From assembly GCA_007449985.2 (NCBI GenBank), contig VIIQ02000051.1, forward strand, positions 1 through 64,000: a DNA stretch of 64,000 bases, written 5' to 3'. Of this stretch, positions 45,101 to 57,100 are shown one piece after another. The notes below the pieces were generated by a model, which was not told where the DNA came from, did not search any database, and worked only from the letters and a program-made list of their open reading frames with translations. Within the stretch, counting starts at the first letter, position 1; each line of letters starts with the position of its first letter. Source of the DNA: Desmodesmus armatus. Its lineage: Eukaryota > Chlorophyta > Chlorophyceae > Sphaeropleales > Scenedesmaceae. The position numbers were made by a program, and so were the translations under genes.

Positions 45101-48100
45101 TGTTTTGGGGTGGCCTGGGTGGGGTGAGGTTGGACTTGTGGTGGGAGTTGCAGCAGGTGTTGCCTTTTCTGGGGTCATCCATGTTACTTCCTGTACTTCC
45201 CTGTGCACCTGTTCAATCCAACCAATGATTGCCGCTCATGGTGCTTGGGCGTTGTGCCCACATTCACAAGACCACTGCCTTTGCACACTGCACACTCGCC
45301 GCGGGGGCATCTTCAGAATGGCCGCCGCTGCAGGATGCTACTCATCCAACGCGTGTGCCTCATAGCGCATGCGCTCGACGAGTAGCGTTTGCAGCGGTGG
45401 ACAGACTTGGAGATCTTCCACCGGCGAGTGTTCAGTGTGCAAGGAAGTGCTCCCGTAGGATTCCAAAAAAGACATATTGCACATTCACCAACACGCTGGT
45501 GGTCAGGGGCTTTGACTTCTTGACTCAGCACAGGCAGGGTGGGAGTTGGGGTGGCAGGATGGAAAGACATCGGATCTTTTCAAACGTTTTGATGGGAGGG
45601 GAGGGTGATTGTGGGGAGGCACCACTGGGGAACACATGGCACGTTCTTGAATGCCTGAACCCTGCTTGTACAACAGCGCAGGTGCTGAACGAGTTCACCA
45701 ACACCCACATGCACAAGACCACGGCCTTTTCGCCCTGCACACTCGCTGGTGGGGGGTGTCCAGTTCTGTCCGCCGCTGTAGAATGCTACTCGTCCATTGC
45801 CTGTGCTACAAAGCGCATGCGCTGGATGAGCAGCGTCTGCAGCGTTGGGCAGACTTGGAGACTCTCCACCGACGAGTGCGCAGATCGCACGGAAGTGCTT
45901 GCGAATATTGAAAATGGGGGTCCGTCCCCCCTGTACCTTAACAAAACAATATTGAAAATGACGGTCCACATTCCCTAACATGCCGCTCATAGTGCTTGGG
46001 CGTTGTGCCACATTTACAAGACTACTGCCTTTGCACACTGCACACACACCGGTGATGGGCGTCTATCACTGTTTGCAGCTGCAGCATGCTATTCGTCAAG
46101 CGCATGCGCCTTGCGGTGCGTGCGCTGAACGAGTAGCTTGCTGCAGCGGCAGACAGTAATGCCCCCCCCCACCGGCGAGTCTGCAGTGGATATATGTTAG
46201 TGGTCAAGGCCTGCAACTTGTTGATTCAGCACATGCAGGGTCGAATTGGGTGGCAGGGTTGCAACTTTGTATGATGGGAGTGGGTGGTTGTTTGGGTGCA
46301 CCCAGTCAGGGACAGGGCATGTTGTTCAATGCCCAACCCCTGCTTGTTCAAAATCACAGGTTCTGGAGGAGTTCACCAACACCTTCGACTTTGAGGGCCT
46401 GTCCTTTGATGCCGGGCTGCGGGTGTTCCTGGAGTCCTTCAAATTGCCAGGAGAGGCACAGAAGATCGACAGGATCATCAACTGTGAGTGGCGGCGGTGA
46501 CGGCGGCTTATCTGATAGCACGTATGTTAGGGGGGCTGCTGCTGGTCTGGTTGGCGGCGCTAGCGCCAGGGGGTGTGGCTATGTTGCCAAGCATCGTCCC
46601 TTGATGCATATCTCTCATCGGCTGTGGGGCGGCGGCTGAGCTGCAGCAGCTGGCTGGCCGGCTGCTACTATGTCGGCGGAATGCTTTGGCGCTACAGCTG
46701 GCAGCAGCACTGTCTAGGGTGCTCAGGAGGACGCAGTCCTGCGGTGAAGGCCACCCACACCCTACTGTTTCCGCTGTTGGCGTACGAGTGGATGAGTCAC
46801 CTGGGGTGATGGCTTGTGCAAGAGGTGTTCTTCTTTGTGCTTCTGCAACAGCACGAGATGTCAGCCAAGCCAAGCTGCTGTGCGCTGAAGACCTGCGCAG
46901 CACAATGCACGCTCGGCTGGCAACCTTTCATCGACTGCGCTGTTGCTGGTGCCGCTGCTGCTGCTGCTGCTGTGCCTGCCAGGTTTTGGCCGTGCTTACT
47001 TCAGGGTGGCTCCCTCCCTGTTTGCGCACGAAGATGCGGCCTACATCTTGGCTTACAGCGTCATCATGCTCAACACAGACAGGCACAACAACCAGGTGTG
47101 GCGCTGATTGATTTGTCGTAGCTGGGATGACTGTGTCACATGGCCAGCATTCTGTGTGTGCGTCTTCATCCTTGCACTGCATTACACTTCCAAGAGTGCG
47201 GCACCAGCAGCCTTGAAGGCGAGGCTAGAGCGGATACGTCGAATGTGGTGGCAGCAGCTGTGCTGGGTCGCCAGCTAGCGCCCATGCTGGCCATGCGTGT
47301 GGAGCAACAAGCACAACGCATGCATGTATGCTGCCCAACCCCTGGCGTTGCCACTCACTCGCGCATGCTTGTGGGCACCCTTGGGCTTCATCTCTTTTTT
47401 GCCTCAAGATCATGCAAACTACATACTGGCGCTGCGCTTGCGAGGACTCGAAGCTTAGCAGGCTTCCTCCACGGCACGTTTATGTGCATTGAGACAATAT
47501 CCTTGTAGATGGCATCTGACGCACAGTGTCATGCGTGCTGCAGGTGAAGAAGAAGATGGAGGAGTTGGAGTTCTGCAGGAACCTGCGCGGTGTCAACGAC
47601 GGCAAGGACTTCCCCAAGGAGTTCCTGTCAAACATCTACCACAGCATCTGCTCTGGTGAGGCGGGAACAGTTTATTTCCCGTAGTAAACATAGTGCCCCT
47701 CTTCGTGTCCTCACGCCATATGCGAAGGATACTCGCATCCCAGGGAGGAAGGCTTAGCACATGCATGCTCCATGGTGAAGGGCAGGGGGCACTCAAGGCC
47801 CCACCTCAGTCCCCCGGGTGTATCCTGGGCGCAAGAGTGCTGTCCCGTCCGGCTGCCAAGCTGGTCAACTCGTTATGATGTCACATATGCAAACTGCACT
47901 GTCAGTGCGTACGTGTTGCTGCACGAGCAGGCATCGCAGGTGTCGACGGATGCATCTCGCTTCTCCGCAGCGCCTTGCGGCGCCGCCCCCAACTCACACG
48001 TGTGCCGAGCGTGCTTCATACTTGCCGTGCTTGCTGTTTTGCGCTTGCTGCTGTGTCCTTCGTTCAGCTCCGCTTGCCATCACAGACACTGTGGGCGACC

Positions 48101-51100
48101 TCAACCTGGCTGGGCCTTCAGCTGGGGCCTCCTGGGCACTTATGGCAGACAGGAGCAAGCTGCAGCGCGGCACAGCACTGCTGCTGCCGCCGGAAGGTGC
48201 GTCTTGCACAGCTCATCATGCGCTGTGGTGTTGGTGGGGAGGGTTGTGGCTGCAGATGTGGCATGCAGTTTCCAGCTGTGCACGGGTGGTTGTTCTGGGG
48301 TGTTGGTGTGGAGGGGTGCACCCATTCTTGAAATTAACGTCACCTGCAAGGGGCATGTGCTATGGCTCTACAGGTGTCCTACCATGCTGAAGCCAAATAT
48401 TACTGTGCAGCAAGCAAAGCAGCTGTGCTTTGTGCTAGGCAGACAGTGATCAAACCATTGTTTAGGAGCCAGGTACCTCTGACAAGCGTGTGTACATGTC
48501 TGTAGTAAGAGTTGAGCTGCACATGAGGTTGCACCAGACGTGGCTGACCCGAGGCTTTGTGAAATGTCCTTATTCTGTTTCCTGTGTGCGCAGTGCGGCA
48601 CTCCTTTGACACAATGATGTTCCGCAGCATCTGGGGCCCCTGTGTGCACGCACTGGGGGTGGTGCTGGAGCATGCAGAGGGCGAGGCTACTGCACGGGCA
48701 GCCCTGGATGGTTTGCAGCTGGCAGCACGGTGAGTGGTACCGCAGGTGTTGTGATTTTGTAAGTGCAGGACTCAGCATGGCTGCAGGTGCTGTGGTTCTG
48801 GATGTCATGGGATCTGGCTGAAAACAGCATGGGTTGTTTCTCAGCCCCAGAATGCTCCCGCTTCCATGTGGGCTCTCTGCTGTGCTTTTATCAGGCAAGA
48901 AGCGCAGCAGTATGGTATCATGCTGTAGACCTAGGCGGCGGTGCCATCCAAGTGGCTGATGCAGCCGGCTGGGTATCAAGAGATGCTGACAATGCCGGCA
49001 GTGTTGAAAGCACAAGCTGAGGCGGCGGTTGTCTCAAAACCAGTCTACGCATATCCCAGTCCATGGTGTACCGCTGCCAAGGCCTGTTACATGCAATGGT
49101 GCCAGCATGGTCACACTCCCTCCTTAGTCATGCATTGTCTGCATCTCCCGTGCACCACACACAACAAGCTGTCTGCAGGTGTGTCACTCAGCATCTCTGC
49201 AGGCTTGCATGCTGATGCCCTTAGAAAATCAAAACCTGAACCCCATGTTGTTGCATGCTTGTTTTTTTTGCAACTGAATGTAGGCTGGGGGCACATTACG
49301 ACATTGACGGCGTGGCAGACTCTGCTGTGTTGGTGCTGGCCAAGTTCACCACCACACTCAACCCCAGCATACCCAAGCCCCGGGTAGCCTTTGGGCGGGA
49401 CCCCAAGGCGTGTGCAGCTGTGGAGGCAATGCTGCAGATGGTCAACAGGTGTGCGCATAGCTTGTGCTGCCGGTTTGTTGGGTCCATCCCTCTTCAAACT
49501 TGAGCCCCTGTGCAGGGGCTAAGGTTTGCCTGTGGAAAGCTTCTTGGCCGCGCTGAGTGTTGAACAGCTTGCTTGTATAGCATTTTTAGGCAGTGCGCAA
49601 CCATGCATTGTGTAATGGGTTGACAGCATAGCGTCATCACGCTGTCAGCCGTGCTCAAAGAAGCCCTGCCTCTGTGAGCTCACATGCAGCTGGTATGACC
49701 CTGGTCTGGCATCCCCCAGCAGCCCACACACACCCAATCTGGCATGTTGAAGCATTCCTACATACCCAGCCCAACTCACCCCCAGCAAGGAAGAGAAGAT
49801 AAGATCACATTTTTCACATCTCTTTCAACTGGCGGAGCTTGGGTAATATCTGTAGAACCACGCCCACCCCGCTCATCATCACCCCTTGCAGGTACGGTGA
49901 CAACATCCGCAGCAGCTGGTCAAACGTGTTGGAGCTGGTGCTGCGCCTCGACAAACTGGACCTGCTGCCCCCAGCGTTGGAGGCCCTCATAGACGCAGAC
50001 GTATGGGGCGTCGGGCCCCCAGGCGCACCCTCGCCCACAAAGCTCCCTACCAGCACGCTGCCTTCCGCAGCCCCCACAGCAGCCACAAGCCCTAGCGGTG
50101 GTTCAGCCGCCGCAGCAGCGGCGGCGGAGAACGGCAATGCAGCTGCAGCACAGGTGGAGGTGGCGGCAGGGCAGCAGCAGCAGCAGCAGGCGGCGGCGTC
50201 GCCGGTGGTCAGCCGGCCGCTGCAGAGCGCGCGGCAGCGGCGGGCTGCTGCGGGTGCGAGCGGCAGTAGGGGCCGCGTGGGTGTTGGCGGGGCGTTCCTG
50301 CGCAGCGTTACGCAGCTTATTGCGCTGCAGGAACCAGAGTATGAAGCCAAGCATGCGACACAGGTGAGCCAGAGGTGGCGGGTGCAGTCCTGTGGTTAGA
50401 GGAACGCGGGGAGCTGGCAGCTACAAAAGGGTGTGTGCACTCTGTCGCTATTGCTCTGGTGCAAGAGTTGTGGCGTTGTTCCGCCTGAGATCATACATGG
50501 CTTGACTGCCAAGCTACATGTCATCATCAGATGTGTCGAGAGTATCACACCATGGCATGTCACTGTGGTCTGCAGGTTGAGAAGGAGTGTGAGGCAGCGG
50601 CGCTGGATGTGCTGCACAACAAGTGCGCAGTGCAGGACGTGTTTGCTGACAGCAGGTTCCTCAAGCAGGAGGCGCTGCAGGTGGGCATGCTTTCTTCGTC
50701 CTTGATTTGTGATGTGTGAACGATCCTTCGCCCTTGGCATGAAATTGGTAGGGAATACAAGTCTTAGTCCTTGAACAGCGGCTATCAACAGAATGCGCTG
50801 GTCTGGGCAGGTTTGTGGGGTCTGACACAAGCAAGCTTAGGGCGGCGGCTGTCACTTAGGTTTGGGATACGCTGTGCTGCTATCACCTCACCACAGCTGG
50901 GTCAGTGTTGGCGGGGTCAGAGTCGAGACCCCTCCTGTCCTGCACAAGTTGGAAAGCAGCCCGACAGATTTGTGGAGGTATCAGCTGAGCGTGTCTGATT
51001 CAGACTGAGAATATTTTTGTCATATATATCCCCGCCTGTGCCTGACTGCTGATGGGGTGCGCTTCTGTCTTGCTGCTGTTGTTGATGTGTGCTCGTGCAT

Positions 51101-54100
51101 GTAGGCGCTTGTGGCAGCCATCATTGCAGCCCCGGGGTCCCTGCCACGGCCACCGAGCGCAGCTGTGGGTGGTGCAGGAGCAGCAGACGGCAGGGCCGAC
51201 AGCAGCCATCACAAACTGCCAGACAGGTGGGCGCCGTATCTGCAGCTGGACTTCGAGAATTCTGAGCCGCTGTCCAGCTTTGAGCCAGTCTATGCTCAAG
51301 GGTTCAAGCAGTGGATGACTGCAGCCTGAATTCTCATGGTGTATGGTGGTGCAAGGCATCAGTCAAGTCAGATAGACGGTGTTGCTGCATCCCTGTTGCA
51401 TGCCGTGCTTGATTCCCTTGCATTCACCTGCCCAAGGATCTCATGTCGGGAGAGAGCAACATGTAGCCATGATGAGCTGCAGTAGAGTTTGCCAAGACAA
51501 AATCCTGTAGTAGCCATTCCAGTAGCAGTCAGTGATCAGCACCACTGTGCAGATGCAACATGGCTAGGGGCCACCTGCTGCAGAATGTTCTAGGTGATGC
51601 CCAAGTCATCAATGTGGGACATGGTGGGGTTCTGGAGTCTGCATTGGGTTGGCTGGGCCTCTGGCGTCCGCTCCGTAGAGAAGCTCAATGGTTGACCATG
51701 TTGGTGGATGCATGTATGAGTGGGCGGGGGAGCATCAGCATCAGCTTACCTGCGCCGTGTGCGCTCACTGCATGTGTATGGTGTCTGACTGCAGGTCTTC
51801 ATCTGCACCTCTGGCCGTGGACTGGGATGCTGCAGAGCTGTGCTTGGACCTGCTGCTGGTGAGTGGAACACAGCAACAGCAGCATGCCGTCACATGTCCG
51901 GTAAAACGTGTAGCAGCAGGCACTTGCTCTGTGTAGCCTGGTGCACGTCAAAAGCCCACCAGAGGTCTCTTGTGGTCGCGGGAGTGTCGTGTGTTCGTCT
52001 GCGGAAGGTGCTAGCAGTCCCTGCTTCAGGCCGCTCTACTGGATCATGGTTGTGGCTGGTTGAGGAGAGTGTGGTGTCTGCATGTGCAGGTGGTGCTGCT
52101 GCGTAACCGCGACCGGCTGCCGCTGCTGTGGCCGCCTGTGTTCGACCACCTGGCGTCTATCATCAGGGGCAAGGGGGTGAGTGATGCATATGTGTGGTCA
52201 TCGTATGCACAAGCATTCAAGGATTGTGGGGTTTGTGTTGCCCTGTCCTTCCCGCATCACAAGTCTCAGCTGTTAGTGCAGCGTCCTGTGCCACTTTGAG
52301 TGTGCGTGGCTGTCACTCAGCGGTGCTGTGCAGTCGCAGTTGGTGGCCGGGGTGGTTCACGTACTGGCCAGCCTTGCTCTACGCCAGCTGCCTGAGGCGT
52401 ACTTACTCACTCGCTCGCTCGCGCAGTCTCTTGGTTGCTCAAGATCTCATGCGTTCACTGACTCGCCCACTCACTCACTGACCCACTCACTCGCTCACTC
52501 ATGCAGTCAGTCACTAGCTCTCTGACCAGGTGGTGTGCGTTGCTGTGCACAGGTTGAGGGCACACTGGTCGCTGCTGGCACCCTGGGGCTGCTGCGGCTG
52601 TGCCAGCGGCTGCTGCCCTGCAAGCCGGAGGCTGCAGAACTGCTGCTGCGTGGCCTGCAGCTGGTGCCCAGCGTAGACCCTGAGGTGTGTGTGTGTGTGT
52701 ATAACCCCAACGTAACCCAACGTAACACAAGTGACCCGTGCGTTGTGTGGGCTAAGCAGACATGAGTTGCAGGGGTGTTTGCGGCAGTACGAAAGCTTGC
52801 AGAGTGGTTCCTCTGGCTCTGGCTTCTTTTCATGTAACACCCCCCCCCTCCCAACATCTTCAGTGTCGGCAGTGATGAGTGTGCTGTGGCATGCTGTGCT
52901 GTGCTGTGGCTGTACCTACAGGTGGCCTGGCTGAATGCTGAGGTCATTGCTGCAGAGATGCTGGCGCTGGTACAGGTAAGCAGCACACTTTCTGTCGGCA
53001 GCACACTGCCTCGCCTTGCGCCGCACTTTGTTGCCTGGCCAGCAGCTACCAGCGGTGGGAAGGGTTTGACACCCATCTATGAATCGTGTGTCTTGCGTGC
53101 CCGAGTCCATTCAGCTCAATCATGCCATGGTGGGCAGCCTTCGTTCAGCAGGGGCAAGATAGGTGGGCAGCCTTTCAGCAGGGGCAAGAAAGGGTGTGCG
53201 TGAGTATGTGAACCATGGAATGATGGGCAGCGGCTTCACATACTCATGCACACCCTTGTAGCTTGCCCCTGCTGACTGATGGAACTTTAGTGTGCTGGAA
53301 TCGTGTCGTGATGGTATGGTGTGATAGGAGAGGGTGAGGGGTTGGTGTGTGTGGCAGGAGCGCGTCTTGCGGGCATCACTGTCAGTGCACATGTTGAGCA
53401 CTGACACCAACTCCTGGCTGTGAATGCAGGTTGCTGCTCCCCAGATCAAGGCGCAGTGGGCCTGGGCCTCTGCCTGCAACCTTATCAAGATGACCAGCGT
53501 GCGGCCAGAGGCATTCCCAGTGAGTATGTGCTGCTCACCCAGCCCATACCTTTTTCATGCCAGCTGGCCTGGTGTTTACAATCGCGCTCATAACTGACTG
53601 TCTGAGAGACTGGGGTACGTCAAGTAGTTTGTTAGAGGCTCTGATGATGTGTACATCCCCCAAGCAACCTGACCCGGGGGACTTGGGTGCACATGAGTGC
53701 AAGGACTGCATGAGTCACTGACCCCTTGGGTAGCGCTGATGATTAGACTGTGTCCCTCAGCACCTGTGCTGTACCGTACTGCAGGCAATCGTTGCACTAG
53801 ACTATGTTTGCCTGTGAGGCTTTGTCACAGCAGCCTTTGTTGGCTGTTGGACTTGTCAGGGAATGTTTTCAGCTGCCCCCTTGTGGCATGGAAACTCTGC
53901 CGCTAACACATGTACTGTATTTCACCTGTACTGTACTTTAGCTGTACTGTACTTCAAATGTACTGTCCTACAACTGTACTGTATTGTACCTGTACTGTAC
54001 TGTTGCTGCAGGTGAGCCTGGAGGCCCTGTGGTGGGTGGTGCTGCACAACCTCACCCCCCTCAACTATGTGCTGGCCTTGGAGGCGAGCATCTGGTTCAT

Positions 54101-57100
54101 TGAGCGGGCAGCCATGGAGCACCCAGCGCAAAAGGTGGGTGCATTTGGTTTCACGTACACAGCACGGTGATAATGCTGTGATGCCCTGCTGCAAAGCCAT
54201 TATGGGGACTATAAGCTATATTAGCTTCTGGTGCTGGCAGTCCTGTCGGCGTTGTTGTAGCTGCGCGGGGTGGCTGTATCTGTTGGCAGCCTTGGGCGGC
54301 TCTGCTGTGCGCCTTCGGGGAGCCGACGTCCCCGCATGTGAAGCTAGGCAGGCACGTCAGCGTGCTTCTGCAACCATGATCCCTGCCACAGCTAGCTGCC
54401 TGGGTGTGCGCGGTCAGCCGGTACTCGCCCTGTGCCCGAGAGCATTGTTGCACTATGCGGCCACCACAGTCGGGGCGTTTTCAGCGTCTCTACTTGCCAT
54501 CAGTCATTCATCAACGTTATTGGTTGTGCGCACGCCGCTCCGTCTGCAGGAGCGCTGCCTGCAGCTGCTGCCGCGGCTGAATGCGTGGCTGGAGGGCTGG
54601 TCCTGCAGCCTGGCGGGTGCAGGGCTCAGTCCCGAGCAGCTGCTGACCTTCAGCAACGCCAAGAGCGAGTTCTGGCTGTACCTTGTGGAGATGCTGTCAA
54701 AGCTCACAGAGCACCCAGACCTGCAGGTAAGCACCTTGGTTTTTGGGGAGGGGGGTGTTTGGGTGGGGGGGGGAATGGTAAGGGGTGCGTGGTGTTTTGT
54801 GTGAGGCCTTCCACCTCCTTCAATCAGTGATCAGCTTCTGAAAGTGTCCAAGGGGGCTTACACTCCACCGGCTGGCCACACCCAAATCAGTCCAGTTCCC
54901 TGAGCTGCCGGGGCCCGGAGGCTGAGCCTCACCTTTGAGGGACGCCTTATTCCACGCACCTTACTGTTGTTGAGGTGGCTGCGTGGTTGCTCTTGCATGA
55001 CATGTACACATGTGAGGGGCCCACAGCTGTTTGCTCTTGTGCCAAAGAGATGGGGCTGCGGTCCAGGATGCATCTGCTTGTCTGTCTCTTTGACGTGGTG
55101 GTTGCGCCCACCTTGTCTGGAAGCCAGATCAATGGCAGCCGCATCTTGTGCGCATATTTTGTGGTGGAATCGCACGGCTGCATCGGCCGAGCGTACATGC
55201 GCATTGCATGTAAAGGTGCACCTGTGCTCCTTGCCGACAACGCGTGTAGCCCCATGTCGGCACTGCACTTCCTGCGCCACGGTGGTGGAAGCCCACCCTG
55301 GACTTAGTGACCCTCAAACACTGCGGCAGCAGAAACAAGCAAGCAAGGCTTCCAGGCCAAACTTGCAAGTGGTTGTCAACATGGTGACTTGCCAGTATGC
55401 TTTCAGTGCAGTTTCAAACAGCTGTGATCACCCAACTGTGTGAATGAAATTGTCCCCCACCAGGTGCGCAGCGCTGCGACAGCCACGCTGCAGGCGGCAG
55501 TTGTGTCTGCGGAGGTGCTGGATGTGCTGCCAGGCCAAACTTGCTAGTAGTTATCAAAAACTTCACTTGCCAGTGTGTTTTCAGTGCAGTTTCCAACAAT
55601 TGCCCAACTGCATGTCTGCGTTCCGCCCCCCCCCCCCCCTCTCTCCCACCAGGTGCGCAGCACTGCAACGGGCACGCTGCAGACGGCAGTGGTGCCTGCG
55701 GAGGTGCTTGGTGTGCTGCTATGCCAAAGTGTCAACCAGCTATGACGAGTGCCCATAACTGCGTGCCTTTCCCCCCTCCACCCACCAGGTGCGCAGCGCT
55801 GCGACTGGCACGCTGCAGACGGCCGTGGTGTCTGCGGAGGTGCTGGGTGTGCTGCCGGGCAGCTTGGAGCGTGGCCTGCGTGAGTGGATGCTGCCGCCCC
55901 TGGAGGCACTCAGCAAGAAAATGAGCGGCAAGGGCAAGCGGGAGCTGCCACAGGTGGGTCACGCACTCCGTGTGGGTGCTTTTGGGACAGCTGGGCGTGT
56001 TCTAAAACTTGCAGCATGCAAGCGCTGGAGACAGTCCCTCTTGTGATAAGGGCAAGAGGGAGCTGCCGCAGGTGTGGGTCATGCGCTCCCAATTGTGTGT
56101 AAGACACTAAGCTTGATGACCACCGATACAAATGTGGTGCACATCTTGGTGACATGGGAGGAATGCATGCGATTCTGATTGGCTGTACATCATCCCGTTT
56201 CCTTCAATGGCAAGTGACCCTAGTGGGGAGTGCATCGATGGCGGTGTGTGGCTGGGTTTGCTGAGGACAGCTTGGTGTACACTTACGCGGCCTGGGTGTA
56301 GATTTCCCATGTGCCAGGGGCTAGCTCTGTAGCTTGTAAGGGACGCGAGATGACACGGGGAGCAGTAGTGTCGCACCAGCAAGTGTGGGCGAGCTGCTTC
56401 CTCGCAAGCAACACTGCGCGCAAGGGACAGGACAGCTGTGAAGCTTGCCGTTCCATGCGCACAGTGGCTGCACCCTTGCAATGCTGCCTCTGCAGTCAGA
56501 AAAAAGTTATCTTTATGAGGCATAGGGTCAAGCTCCTGTACTGGCCAACAGTCTGGTTTCAAACCAAGTTGGCAGCCTTTGCTGTCTTTGTGTGCCGCCA
56601 CCACAGCTAACCACAGTGCGGCCATCACGAGCAATTCTTTCTTTCGCGTAACGTTACCATGATATCCGCACGCAACAGAGTGCTGTTGCTCAATTATCCA
56701 GCAGCATACACCACCAGTCATCCTGTGTCTGCCGCATCGCAGGCTGAGGTGACAGTCAGTGAGCTGGTGCGGGTGGTCGGCAAGGCTATGTTGCTGCACC
56801 TGCAACAGCTTGTACAGCAACCGGGTTTCAGCGCCCTGTGGGTGGCGGTGCTCAACAGCCTGGCAGCGGCAGCAGCAGCGGGACCGGAAGGCCTCAACGA
56901 TGCAGCTGCAGCAGCCCTGCAGAACCTCATCATCATGCTGCACGAGATGGTGAGTACGGTCGCAGCAACTCGAGGGTTTGGAGCGCAAAGGAGTTGCCAC
57001 AAATGACTGAAAGTTCCCTTTTTGGAGGGTTTCCCAGTAGGTCAAGTTCTATCTGCCTGTCACTCCTTTCCTTTGTGGCAGGATGTTTTGCAGCGCGGCT

